64,000 nt of DNA from Trichosphaerium sp. ATCC 40318 (lineage: Eukaryota; Discosea; Flabellinia; Trichosidae): contig JALMLS010000255.1 of assembly GCA_038496445.1 (NCBI GenBank), positions 434,001 through 498,000 on the forward strand, read 5' to 3'. The notes under the pieces are model-generated. The model made no database searches. It had not been told where the DNA came from and saw only the letters and a program-made list of their open reading frames with translations. Positions 23,056-33,878 of the stretch are shown in pieces (position 1 is the first letter of the stretch; every line of letters starts with the position of its first letter). Both the position numbers and the translations under genes were made by a program.

Positions 23056-23416
23056 TACAAAGGACGAGGAAGGGATTGTGTTTTTTTATAAAGGCGTAGT
23101 TGTATTATGTAGATTTAAGTGTAACTCCTAGGACAATGTATAATACTCAGAAATATCTTGGGTAACCTCACTATCGTTACAAGGAAAATCCAACAGTCAA
23201 GTTTAATAAAGTTGATAAAAAATTAATGTATTCACGTTTCTGCACTTGTTCTTCTAAAGCCTTGCCATAGTATTTTTACTTATTCCTCTCCTTCTTGTAC
23301 ACCAAATTTTCTGTCATATTTCACTTAAATCTTTATTAATAGTACAGGAAATGTTTCAACATCTCCAACGCAACCACTGGTTGAGTGTTTCGATTTCTTT
23401 TGATTCAACAACATCG
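23056..23416. other. Intergenic, 361 nt, convergent 3' ends
   Basis: This lies between the 3' ends of the unidentified plus-strand gene and the minus-strand GPCR gene. It is AT-rich with no coding frame I can support. Polyadenylation signals for both genes are expected here. Confidence 0.4.
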
Positions 23417-26400
23417 TCATAAGTTTTCACTAGCTATACTGCTCTTATTACCCTTTGCAGTCTCTATTGGGTTTGTGGAGTCAGAGTATACGTCATTGAG
23501 TGTTTTGACAACACGATGTATCTTATACAAAAAAAGTCCATTTACGGTAATAGCTAAAAAACGCGAATTAGTAAGTCATGTACACCTTGGTGTAAAATCA
23601 ATCGTACCAGCACCCAGCATAGCAAAAGAAGATACTAATATAAACTGAGTATATCTTTCAATATCATCTGGAATCGATAGAGCGACACATATGATTGAGA
23701 AGAAGAGCACATTGTACACAGAATAGAATATAATTTTTGATTCGTTGTATAGTCTCAACGGTATCTCGCGTACTCTGTAAGCTAAGACCGCCCCAAATCC
23801 CAGTAGAACAGCCTATGTTAATTACTGCTGTGAAGTTGCATTTGAAAGTTGTACGTTTAATGCAACGAGAAATCCAGCCATTATTGTGAATGTTTGATTT
23901 GCAGTGCATTGATAGTAATTATAACTAACACGAATTTCATCAACTACTACAACCTGACGTCGTATGTCACCAAATGCTGTCTGTTTAAGAGATAAGATAG
24001 GAAACAACAGTATTTCAGTGTACCATAACTGCAAGGATAATGACGTGTACAATGACAAGACCTAGTACCCATGATAGCACTACCAAATTAGAAATTTGGA
24101 AAATTTCAGTTGTTTTGACGCTCCATAGTCTCTCAATACGAAATGTCATTTGAAACCTAATAAATACCATGGAGAGCATAATGTTACTATTGTGAACGTA
24201 CTTTTGCAAAGAAAGGTCTAAAAAAAAGTCACACTGAATAAGCACAAGTTAGTACATACCCAAACAGTAAAATGAAGCCTATATCAACTAGCCATGGTAG
24301 AGCAGAGCACGTGACATTTGTAACAACATTTGGTAGGAACACGAATACACTACAATATAATGTGATACTTCCTAGCAATAGAACACACATAAAAACAGGA
24401 GAAGATGCCTAAGAACCAATCAAAGTGAGAAAAAGGTCAAAAAGCAAACCTTGATAGAACGATTTAAGCCAGGTGAACACCCGAACAAGTACACTACAAG
24501 AGTAAATGCAAGCCAACACAAACTATTTAGGATAAGAATAGTAGATACTATAACCATCACTATCTCTGTCCAATGACCTGTTGATAAGCTTTAGGTCAAA
24601 CTGTTGCAAAGGTAGAAATTACTTACCAAACTGTGGATCAAAGATTCTTTCTTTCCAAGTGGGCATTGGGAATACAAGCTGTGTTTGTTGGATGGATACA
24701 GGTGAAACAAGCTTTGCTATGCCGTTTCTCACTTGAACCATAGTACTCTCTAGCTGTTGTTGATTAAGAGTATCCCACCCGAAGGTACCAATAACTGTAT
24801 CAATCTTCATTCGTATAAGCGTTTCTGTTAGTTCATTTTGCATAAACAAAAAGCCACTATCCTCAGTCTGAAAAAACGTGTTAACAACTATTACGGGTAA
24901 ACCAATCTACTACTAATACTTACAACGTTATTTGTAGTGGTACAAGTTCCTTCAAAGTTACTGATGCGCAATCTACCATTTGAATCAAGCTACACAAAAT
25001 AAGGTTAGTTTTTTTTTAAGATTCTTCGCACCTCAAATTTATAGTCCTTGTCCATTGCTTCAAGACCAATCTTGAGCATCAGCCCAGGTACAATGGCGTC
25101 AAACATAAGCGATTCCAATGTAGTATTCATTTGTGTCTTGAAGTCTTGTGAAAGATACGTCGCATTGTGGAAATACTCTGTGTTTGGAAAGTTTGTTTCG
25201 CTATCAAACTAAAGAAAAAACAGTAAATTAGTCTGTTTCAGCTGATCCGTCCGTACACTTCTGATGGCTGTTTCGTACTCCCAATATTTTCCAATATTTT
25301 TGGGGTATGGAGAAACAAAAGCACGCGGTGTATATCCCACTTCTTGCATAACTTCAACGATGTAATTTCCGTATGAATGGGTACAGTATATCCATACATC
25401 TGGGTCATGTTCTTTAATAGCACGAAGTGTCTCATTCTTAACATGTGACCTTACTTCATTGTAAAAAGTTCTATTACCGGCATAGCTATTTGGAGTATGT
25501 ATACCTGAAGAGTACCTTAGCACAACAAAAAAAATAAACAAAAGTGTACCGAAATTTAAGAGATTCATTGAGCCGGAAAGTGAGAGACCTTGCTTTTTCA
25601 TCTCTTGCACAAAATCCGGATGTAAGCAGCTTGTTTCTGTGTGGTTACTACGCTGAATGATGAATACAGTTTTGGCCCCAACAACTCGAAAGTTTGGTAA
25701 CACAATCCTAAACAAAGAGCACTAAGAGAGCTGTACAATGGTCTTGGGGTGCGTACTGAAATTCTTTACTATTAGATATACGTAAAGGTAAGACGCGTTT
25801 TCTTTGAAGTGGTATATCAGTGTCTTTGTTTATCCAACTCACTAGAACTGATATTAGAAACTTAGAGCATAGCAGCTAAAAATAAATGGTATCTTACATA
25901 ACATCCAACCTGCATCTTCTGTTACCTGAGCAGCAGCACGTGCCATACTTCCAGCGTAAGGACCAAAAAGAAACGAAGTCATTTTACTACCAATATGCTC
26001 CGTATAAATCTGTTCGACGTTTTCCGTACGGAACCCGTCGTCTTTTATATCATACTCAATAGTGAGTTGTAAATTACTATTCGGAAGCTATTTAAAAAGA
26101 TTAATCACGTGCGGAGAAATGGGTTATGCTACAATTTAGGACTCCCATTTGGAGATCTCAACCTAAAAGTGGCTGTAATACCGCCGTTATGATGCTTATG
26201 ATCTTTAAAAATTAGCGTTCGTAATAGCCGAAATTTGCTTTTATACGAAGTTCGCTCTCATATTCTACGTACGTTGATTGGGTGGTTTTGGATCCAACGC
26301 CTACTGTACTCGAAACCAAGCCTGTTCTGGTTAGATGTGCGTTTTATAAACCTTTAAAGCGTACAAGAAGTCATCGTTAGGTACAGCAAACCGCCTTCCG

Positions 26401-26592
26401 GTATTATTCAAAGGAAGGCTCAGCCCTTTACAAACACTCAAATTAATAATATGAAAAGTTAAACCAACTAGCGGCTGTAAACGTACCAACCCTAATTACG
26501 CCTGTTGTCGCACGCGACGTGCCACATAATATTGCGAAAACTAGTAGTCCAAAAAATATATTGGTATGCCTGGCACACTGGGAGGAGTTCAT
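23417..26592 (-). CDS. Class C (GABA-B/metabotropic-like) G-protein-coupled receptor with periplasmic-binding-protein ectodomain
   Basis: ATG at 26592 gives a signal peptide (NIFFGLLVFAILCGTSRA) then TTGVIRVG, the first beta-strand of a type I periplasmic-binding fold. Ectodomain blocks include NLQLTIEYDIKDDGF, FLFGPYAGSMARAAAQVTED (about 25915-26090), HDPDVWIYCTHSYGNYIVEV and YTPRAFVSPYP (25300-25420), typical of the bacterial Leu-binding/ANF-receptor family. From about 24600 down come hydrophobic exons of a seven-helix bundle: NIMLSMVFIRFQMTFRIERL with the TM3-end basic motif, then WSVKTTEIFQISNLVVLSW, a Cys/Asn-rich loop, and FILVSSFAMLGA. The last exon has a short cytosolic tail (HRVVKTLNDVYSDSTNP) ending at TGA 23417-23419. 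Class C receptors sense amino acids or related small molecules at the plasma membrane. The cysteine-rich domain of metabotropic glutamate receptors is not seen, so GABA-B-like architecture is favoured. Confidence 0.75.
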
Positions 26593-26832
26593 GGCTATAT
26601 CACGGAAGTCTGTGTTGTTAAAGGCAACGAGCGTTGTGTTAGTTTTTGTAGTTTTAGTGCACCAACTTAACTATCTCGCAATCCTGTTTCTCATAGATAA
26701 ATTTAGGTTGTTCAGTTGTGGGAATCACTATGATCCTATGCTCTCCGGGTGATATGATAGGGTAAGACCCTACCAGGTCTTTTAGGTGCTAAGAGGTGCT
26801 ATGTAATGTACTGTACTCCTCTTCAAGATTAG

Positions 26833-26977
26833 TTGGCCTAATGAAGTGGATCCTTGTTTGGTTGCCAAGTTCTTATTGCAACAAGCAAATGGTAACCAAC
26901 TTTACTTGTATGTACCAGCAGACCTTTTAATTGGTTTACCGTTATCTGTGTATGTGACACTGCTGGAAGACTCATAA
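26833..26977 (+). pseudogene. Isolated coding fragment, possibly NACHT/STAND-derived
   Basis: After an acceptor-like GATTAG at 26827-26832 a frame is open for 48 codons and stops at TAA 26975-26977. It reads WPNEVDPCLVAKFLLQQANG and NQLYLYVPADLLIGLPLS. Composition looks coding. The K-F-L-L...P/Q-L-Y-L pattern recalls the segment after the NACHT in the 51.3-kb gene (RLLLSKAEAYKPLYLIITCE), but this is a weak match. No neighbouring exons were found, so it is treated as debris. Confidence 0.25.
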
Positions 26978-27019
26978 GTATGGGAAAACCGTTGGTACAG
27001 ACCAAATAGTGTCACGAAG

Positions 27020-27560
27020 AGAATTTGAGGCGATCGGAATGGAGTATAATATGTAAGACATGGTACATGAATGGACAACGAAAATGGTTTTTTACAAGTA
27101 CCAATGGCAAGCTAGAAGGAGAGTGTAGTACATGGTACAATAATGGACAAATCCAAGAACTTGTTATGTACAAAGATGGAGGCTATAATGTGGTATGAGG
27201 ACGGAACAATCGAAGAAAGTGCAATTACAAAGACAACAAGAAAAATGGTGAGTTGTTTGTCACTATGAGTTTGGAAAAGTCACAGAACGATGCTTTTATA
27301 AAGATAATAAGAAAGAAGGTGACTTTAAAACGTGGGACAACCATGGCGAGCTGAAAGTACACTATTAAATGGAGAATGGAAAGAAGAATGGTGAGTGTAA
27401 AGAGTGGTATGGTAGCAGACAAATGAAAATACAATATGTTTACAAAAATGGTAAGGACAGATCAAAACCGAGTGAGTGTACATCAATGGTAAGAAGAATG
27501 GTAGGTTTAGAAAGTGGTATGTTAGTGGGATGTAGACGAAAAGTACGCGTGTATTAATGG
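27020..27560 (+). pseudogene. Decayed MORN_2-repeat gene
   Basis: Repeat units of the MORN_2 type recur across all three plus frames with stops and frameshifts between them, for example WYMNGQRKWFFTSTNGKLEG, CSTWYNNGQIQELVMYKDG, and MENGKKNGECKEWYGSRQMK. The repeated core is again G-E-C-x-x-W-x-x-N-G-Q. The intact relative is the 8-repeat protein at 16108-16966 on the other strand. No single continuous frame or splice pattern restores more than about two units, so this is a pseudogene. Confidence 0.7.
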
Positions 27561-27992
27561 AAAGAAAGACGGATGCTACAAACATACTTTATATGTACGT
27601 TGATGGGAAGTTATAAGCGCATAAGTTGTGACGACTTGATGTGATAACCATTAATTATTTGCTTGCAACGAAACCTTGACTTGTTTACTTGTATGGAAAA
27701 AGAAATAAACTCTTTTTTAAAGGTGTTTATGTAACTGTGTCTGATGATTAATCATCAATAAAACTCAGTTGGTATTATCTCATCAATTTTTAAAAAAGAA
27801 TCACGTGATGGTAAGATCTTGTTCAAGTAAACGCTTTGCAAGTTTCTTTACTGCTATTGGAGCAATAGAATTCTATTTTCCTAAAAAACCGTCGTTTCGC
27901 ACGTTTCATTCACACGTGTTAAAGTCGAAATAAAACGAGATTTCACTGTAGCTTCTATTTTCGTTGTATGGATTCTTTATTGTATAGTTGCA
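27561..27992. other. Intergenic, 432 nt, nothing coding seen
   Basis: AT-rich sequence between the MORN_2 pseudogene and the 3' end of the dsRBM gene. It contains one TCACGTGA palindrome (about 27802) and one ACACGTGT (about 27914). Confidence 0.4.
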
Positions 27993-29887
27993 CTACATAT
28001 TTGAGTAGTCAACTCGTTTTACACGGCGCTTTCGTTTTAAATCAAATTTTCCTTTGCTGAAATCCTTCCAAAACTGAGACTCTGACGGCCCATACACATC
28101 TGGCAGGAAAGTAAACAAGATCACAAGACAAAACCGAAAAAAATGTACCTTCTGTCGAGCATTCTTCTTCAATAAACTCAAGGGCTTCTGGAGTAGTTGA
28201 CGGTTCTTCTGTGTCAAGATTAAACTCAAACAAGGGTTGTGAGAGTGGCTCTTGTGATGGTAAAAAATGTTGAAAACGTTCTGGCAATACTGCTAAAAAA
28301 GTGAGAATTACCTTAAAAAAAAAGTATTGATGTTACTGTGTACCATCTGCATCCAACAATAAAGGTAGATCTTTTCTTCCGTTCAACACCAGTAGATTAC
28401 TTTCAAATGTCTTTAGAAACACTATATCATCAATAGTCTGATTTTGTCGAAGAATCAGACGGAACGCCCAGTACATTGGTTTACCAATATCACATATCGG
28501 TTCATCCAAGTTTATCACAACTTTTCTAATATTAATGGACTTGTAGAGGGCCATAAACACTGCCGTGATATGTAGAGTAGGATATCTGCTACTACCAATG
28601 TTTAAAACTGGTGTAGCATTGTTTTCATGAAATAAATAATCGCAGAACTCTTTGCTGCTCTTTTAAAAAAAAAAAGGTAAGGTGCGATACTTGTAGCATT
28701 GCGTACCAATATGGCTTTCTTCAAATTGCACACCAGGAATGTTCCATATCCCCTATTTGGATCAAAAGCCATATTTATGGCTTCGCGATGGTAAGCCATA
28801 AAGCTTTAAAAAAAAAAACCAAGTTAACAACTCAAAATAAATAATGTGGAATAGACGTACTGACAAATCTTGTCTATAGAGCAGAATGCTCTTTCAGCAG
28901 CTAGAGCCCTAGCTGCCTTCTTTCCTTTGCCCCACCCGTATTGCACGATTGGCACTATCATGGTAGGGCACGTGATCTACAAAAACGAGAGGTAAGTTGT
29001 TACTAATACCTGTTGATGTTTTATGTCGTACAGTTGCTTTCCACATAAATTTATGAATGTTTTTATAGTGGAATTCATAACGTTTCCCACAAAACGAACC
29101 TAACAACACAAATGAGAAAAATTCAATTAGAACATCAAAAAAAAAAAACCGTACTCATGTCCATGTCATATTCAGAATCGACTATTTTGTTTGAATACAG
29201 ATGTGCCAACTCTCGGATTGGCTCCTCTTTAAACTGCTGTCCTCGCAAGTTTATACAGCGTATGGCCTATAGAAACGAGTTAGAAAACTCTTTTAACTAC
29301 GGGACTCAAGGTGAACAAAAAGACGTACATGGATCTTCCAACTATGTTTTTTCTTTTTTTCATAGCCACCGAACTTTTTTTGTGCCACCTCTTGCCACAT
29401 GCCCTAAAGTAAATCCTTGTTAGATGACTGTAACTCAAAAAGCAAATATTATACGTACATTGTGTAGTTGTGTACAAGTCGTAGAAAGTCTCTCCACATC
29501 TTTGATAGCCAAAAACGGTGCTATTTGTTGCAACTTCTCTAGCGTTTTTGTACAACTTACAACCAAAGCAGCCTTTGTAATAAAAGAGTTAGTGAAAGTA
29601 ACTGTCATTTGTCTTTTGGTTGTAACGTACAGTAATAGCAAGCAGAGCTGTTTTAGCTGCATCCTGCTCTGCTTCTTTTTTTCTCCGTTTTGGATCGCCA
29701 CAATACTCTGTTTTTACCGGTTTGTACACTGTTACAGTTGACTATTGTTCTTGTTAGTGCATTATGCAATACTTGAGTCTGTAAAAACGTACAGCCCAAA
29801 GATCATAAGCACATATTTCAGTTTCATACTCTGGCAATGGTGATCCAACTCGCGCACAGTACTCTTGTAGTTTGTTTTTGAAACTCA
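27993..29887 (-). CDS. Protein with at least two double-stranded-RNA-binding (dsRBM) domains
   Basis: ATG at 29887 starts MSFKNKLQEYCARVGSPLPE, the first helix and strand of a dsRBM, completed in the next exon by KKEAEQDAAKTALLAI, the Lys-Lys-x-Ala helix that grips dsRNA. A second dsRBM is read between about 29105 and 28860: STIKTFINLCGKQLYDIKHQ, then TCPTMIVPIVQYGWGKGKKA and ARALAAERAFCSI. Between them are VTFTNSFITKAALVVSC and FKEEPIRELAHLYSNKIVDS. The C-terminal third (PTLHITAVFMALYKSINIRK; ICDIGKPMYWAFRLILRQ) is unassigned and may include a diverged third module. The tail is acidic, then basic (KGKFDLKRKRRVKRVDYS), with TAG at 27993-27995. No RNase III, helicase or deaminase motif was seen. 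It could be a partner in RNA interference, editing or translation control. The dsRBM calls are firm, the role open. Confidence 0.72.
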
Positions 29888-30585
29888 TAACACTAAAAGA
29901 CGTCTTAGAAAATCAGTTTCAGTAAGAGTGAAAGTTGCTAATGGCAGCTACAAAGCTTTTTTGTAATCCAAATTACTTTTGCGCGCTGAAAGCTGCAAAA
30001 TGAGTTGTTTTTCTCGAACTCGAAAAAATTATAAATAGCGCTCTACTCGGTAGAATAGTATGTGCGTAGCTTTTAAACTACATACACCTTCTCTAGAACG
30101 AGCCGCATCTAGATTTAGTCTTAATTACCGATAGATACCTGAATAAAGCCTTGTGTGGTCTGTTTGCGCGTGTGAGAATTGTTTCGGAGAGATGTTGTTT
30201 CACCAGCGTGCAACTGAACCGTTATTCCTTTTTTACCGCTTAAACGCTACTAAAAATAGAGAGCGGTATTATAGGGCATTCTAGCGTTTAAACAACCTGT
30301 TCAACACCTGTTGGGTTCCGTTTACTGAAAAAAAGCAATTTGCAACATCGGAAATCAGAGATCGGAAACAAATTCGCTTGAAATGTCAGCTCACGATTCA
30401 TCTATTTGTACTCACCTAACTGTGCTCAAGGCAATCCAAGTTACAACGTAATGAGGATAAATCAAGGAGAGACAATGACTGCTCGGAAATAGAGCTACCT
30501 GTCTTTCGTCGTATTGGTAGCTTTAATGTTCTGTAAAAAAAAGGTGGTGTTGCTTAGAATTTATTGTAACTGTGCTATGTAGTGG
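29888..30585. other. Intergenic, 698 nt, nothing coding seen
   Basis: This should hold the promoter of the minus-strand dsRBM gene and the 3' end of the next minus-strand gene. Both strands were checked for coding blocks with splice signals; none stood out. Confidence 0.35.
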
Positions 30586-31700
30586 CTAGCTCTCATCACC
30601 AGAAGTCAAGTCTATTTCTTCATCGTCATCACTAGTACGTGGTAGTTCTGGTGTCGATCTATCATCCATCTCAGTTCCTTCTAAGTCATCCGAAGGTGTT
30701 GTATTGTTCCTTCCTTTTCTTTTTTTAGAGACTACAATAACTACAATGATAACTACTAGAACGATAAAGCACGCGACACCTAGCACTTGTGAGACATCAT
30801 TAACCATATTAAACGGGAAAAGTAACCTACCAATAAGGATGTAAAGCCACAGGAGGCTTGAAGAATCATCACCGCCATCGATAGTAGCTTCAGTTGGTCC
30901 TGTAGCTATTCCACCACAGCCAAGAATATTAATATCTGGCATACTTTCAGAGATAGTGGCAAGTGTAGTTTCATTACACAATGAACTTTCCAAATCGCCT
31001 TCACCAACTGTATCGGAAGAAATAATAGTATTGACAGTGTTCGATACTTGGCGTTTTGTGGTTGGAGAAACACTCTCAACTATCAAGGAAGTGGATGATT
31101 CAATACCAGTCTTTAACTGAGATGCTATTTCATCGATTGTCAAAACACGTGTTTGATCCAGTGCAAGTTGAACCTTTAAATAAGTCAGCTGAAAGTAGAA
31201 GTTGTTGGTCTTACTGTAGCGGAAGATGACGTAGAAGGTTCTTGACTTGATTCTACTGTAAGAATGATTAGTTCAGTTGAATAGATGATCATTAATACCC
31301 GGTACTTGTGGAGCAGAGGGAACTAGAGTAACTGACGGCGGTTGTTGCTCTTCACAAAATTGTGCTGAAGCAAAACTATTGAAGTTTAGCAAGCATTGAT
31401 ATGGCGGCATGGTACCTATCCTCATTCGCAATAGAATAACTGATAGCACCCGTTTCTGTATTTGTTACTACCGCACCAAATCCTTGAATCGTTCCAGTTT
31501 GTAGTATGCCTACATCAAAGGAACACTCTATAGTTTCTCCTTCGAGAATAGTTGACGAAACAATGACGTGCTGTGGTTGTCTGCAAAAGATGGTACATCC
31601 TTAAATCAGAATTAGCAACGCAAGTAATTGCAAACTATGAGAAGCAACGTACAGAAGTAGAACAAGAGATCGTGCCAGTTAATATCCGATTGTTTCTGGG
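30586..31700 (-). CDS. Single-pass membrane protein with Ser/Thr/Pro-rich stalk and acidic cytosolic tail
   Basis: The last exon is long and clear: LTIDEIASQLKTGIESSTSL, an extracellular segment with Cys in CNETT and GCGGI, then a strong transmembrane helix (VACFIVLVVIIVVIVV), a stop-transfer KKRKGR, and an acidic, Ser/Thr-rich tail (TSDDDEEIDLTSGDES) ending at TAG 30586-30588. Upstream exons read HVIVSSTILEGETIECSFDV, TGAISYSIANEDR, and the Pro-rich CEEQQPPSVTLVPSAPQVP. The start is not resolved; coding evidence fades at about 31700. The layout is that of a type I surface protein such as an adhesion or receptor-like protein. No named domain recognised. Confidence 0.55.
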
Positions 31701-32184
31701 AATCCTATTTCTATGTTCAAAGGCTCTCTAAATCGCCTCGATTGCGGTTTAAAAAAACAATAGATTATGATCACGTGGTTTTCCCGACATCAACAAATAA
31801 TTAATTCAATGTGTAGGTATGCTATAGATATGTCCATACACGTGAGTGCTACATTGTAGTCGACGCGGTTTTGTGTTTTAAATGCATCAATTTTGTAGGT
31901 ACAAGTTTCAATAAATTCAAAACCCAAAAAATGGTTAGAGCGCCACAATAAAAATAGTCAAAAACGCGATTTCAGGGTGAACATAAGCGCTTTACACCAA
32001 TTTCGCTAGCTTTTCTAGCTTTCGCCTCTTTTTTTGTGTTTTGGAAGCCTAAAGCACGTATACAACGGTTTCACGCGTATAGATCTCTCTTTAGAGTGTT
32101 TTGGGCTTTGGTTGGAAAAATCATCTGTTTTTAGTATTAAAAGCTTCTTGTCCTCAGTCCAGGTGTGGTAACGGTATATATGGC
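31701..32184. other. Intergenic, about 480 nt
   Basis: No coding blocks seen. Contains ATCACGTGGT (31751) and ACACGTGAGT (31839). It should include the 5' end of the minus-strand membrane-protein gene. Confidence 0.35.
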
Positions 32185-32730
32185 TTAATTACAACGTTTT
32201 ACGAGCTTTGGACAACACCAGAGCGTGTTCAAAGCGCAAATAAAATAACTTTCCTGTTTAGGCAATACTACTGAAAAGTAAAACTCGGGATTTTTGGAAA
32301 ACAATTTATTGTGTGCATTATACACTTTCATACTTTCCACAGTTGGTACATGGCGTAAAAAAGAGCGTTTAAGCCAAATGTGAAATGCGTACATAGCTCT
32401 AGGAAGATTTTTGTAGGTAGTCCTAATTAGGGAATATATTCTGAGCCTACCTACTTTTAATGCTGTACGTGTAATATCTAGTAGAATACTATTCGGTACA
32501 TACATTGGTAGTGATGAAAACATGTTTGGTTTCTCAGAAACTCCATATTCTGGTGGGTTTTCTTCAGAAAACTGTTGGAATTTATACATTACGCAAGGCT
32601 GTACAGACTTGAAACCCTTCTTAACATGTGTTAAATAACGTTTATATGCGTTACAGATATTTAAACGCTTGTACACGCTTGCCCTAAATCGGTACTGGGA
32701 ACTCAATTGGCTACAACAACAGCAAACCAT
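32185..32730 (-). CDS. Orphan intronless ORF, 181 aa
   Basis: A single open frame from ATG 32730 to TAA 32185-32187. The product is very basic with aromatic residues (SVYKRLNICNAYKRYLTHVK; LRIYSLIRTTYKNLPRAMYA; FHIWLKRSFLRHVP) and begins with a run of cysteines (MVCCCCSQL). The length without a stop in AT-rich DNA supports a gene. The Y-x-x-x-R-T...F-L-R pattern faintly recalls LYR-motif mitochondrial proteins, which I do not consider established. No signal peptide or membrane helix. Confidence 0.45.
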   Translation of the reverse strand: MVCCCCSQLSSQYRFRASVYKRLNICNAYKRYLTHVKKGFKSVQPCVMYKFQQFSEENPPEYGVSEKPNMFSSLPMYVPNSILLDITRTALKVGRLRIYSLIRTTYKNLPRAMYAFHIWLKRSFLRHVPTVESMKVYNAHNKLFSKNPEFYFSVVLPKQESYFICALNTLWCCPKLVKRCN

Positions 32731-33270
32731 CGTTTTACACGTTTTCCGAGTGATAAACGTCGTTTAAAGGTACATTGTACATGCACGTTCATATTTTGGT
32801 ACCATAAACTTTGTTTAGCCCATAACGCATAAATTTAATTGCAAGAACTATGTACGGCTTGTAAAGACTCAAATCATCTATTCTCAATGAAGCTCAGTTA
32901 GTGCTTTTGAAGTTTAACAAAACATATGAACAATAAAACCTATTTATAGCCTCTGTCTTCGTATGTTTGTTTCTTGTTTTGCCAGACATTAACTGAGGTA
33001 ATTATTGGGCTGAGATTTAACCTCTGTACGTTTGTGTCAAGATAGATAGAAACTTTTCAAGTTCAGCCTTTACAGACAACAGTGTAAATCACAGTGAATA
33101 ATCTATTTACGCATGGAAAGTGTACTACAATCGTCGTTGAGGTTTTTTAAGTACTAGTTAAACAAACATGTTTCCTGAGACTTCAAAAGCGATCAAATAC
33201 CCTTTTTACGCGTAAACGGTTTAAAGTAAACCCCTATCGATACTAGTGCCAATAGAGTTCAAGCGTTTAT
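32731..33270. other. Intergenic, about 540 nt
   Basis: Nothing coding could be supported on either strand. Confidence 0.35.
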
Positions 33271-33339
33271 GCACCTTCACTTTCACGAAAAAGCTTACAA
33301 TTGACAGGAAGTACAATTTCTGAGCGTAAAATTCAGATC

Positions 33340-33665
33340 TATGGCAACAACTTTTGTTTTGTAGAGTGGCTACACAAAACGTCATTCTCTTCTGGTTTTC
33401 AGAAATTATGTCTTTGTACCCTTTAATACTTTGTTTACGTATCAGCTTCTATTTTGTTTAGCCAGTTACTTTTGAAAAGTATGCTTCGGCGAACTTTGCA
33501 TTTGTGAAAAAACCATCGTTGGTTAAGAGTCTTTTAATCACTTGTGTGTACCATGGTTTAAATCATCAAGATCTTTTTGCTGCGCAGCTTTGTTTCGGGC
33601 AGCTAAAAGTTGGGAGAAAGAGGGAACCAAAAAACACAGCTACGCAACAACTTAAAACTGTTTAG
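33340..33665 (+). CDS. Possible small two- or three-exon gene, unidentified
   Basis: After TTTGTAG at 33364 a frame reads SGYTKRHSLLVFRNYVFV to a GTACCC donor, and after TTTAG at 33460 another opens: VTFEKYASANFAFVKKPSLV, SLLITCVYHGLNHQDLFAAQ, ending at TAG about 33663-33665. Composition and boundaries look like real exons. The start may be the ATGGCAACAACT at about 33342. I do not recognise it. The gap of only 214 nt to the F-box gene would serve as that gene's promoter. Confidence 0.3.
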
Positions 33666-33878
33666 CACGCTGAAAACAGTCCACAAAGCCAAAAAAGGGA
33701 AATCAGAATGCGTATTAAAAAAAACTATTTACTACGCAAACTCCGGACTCATAAAAACTCAAATGTGCTTCAATTGTACATTAAAGCTAGTGCGATGAAT
33801 GCACGGTCTCATAGTGTTAAGTCACTTTCCATATTGATTTTAACGACTTACCATCATAAACCGTTTAATCTGCAAGTG

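Noticed and set aside
32185-32730. LYR-motif mitochondrial protein
   Set aside because: The L-Y-R tripeptide and the following conserved helix spacing are not present; only a vague basic-aromatic similarity.
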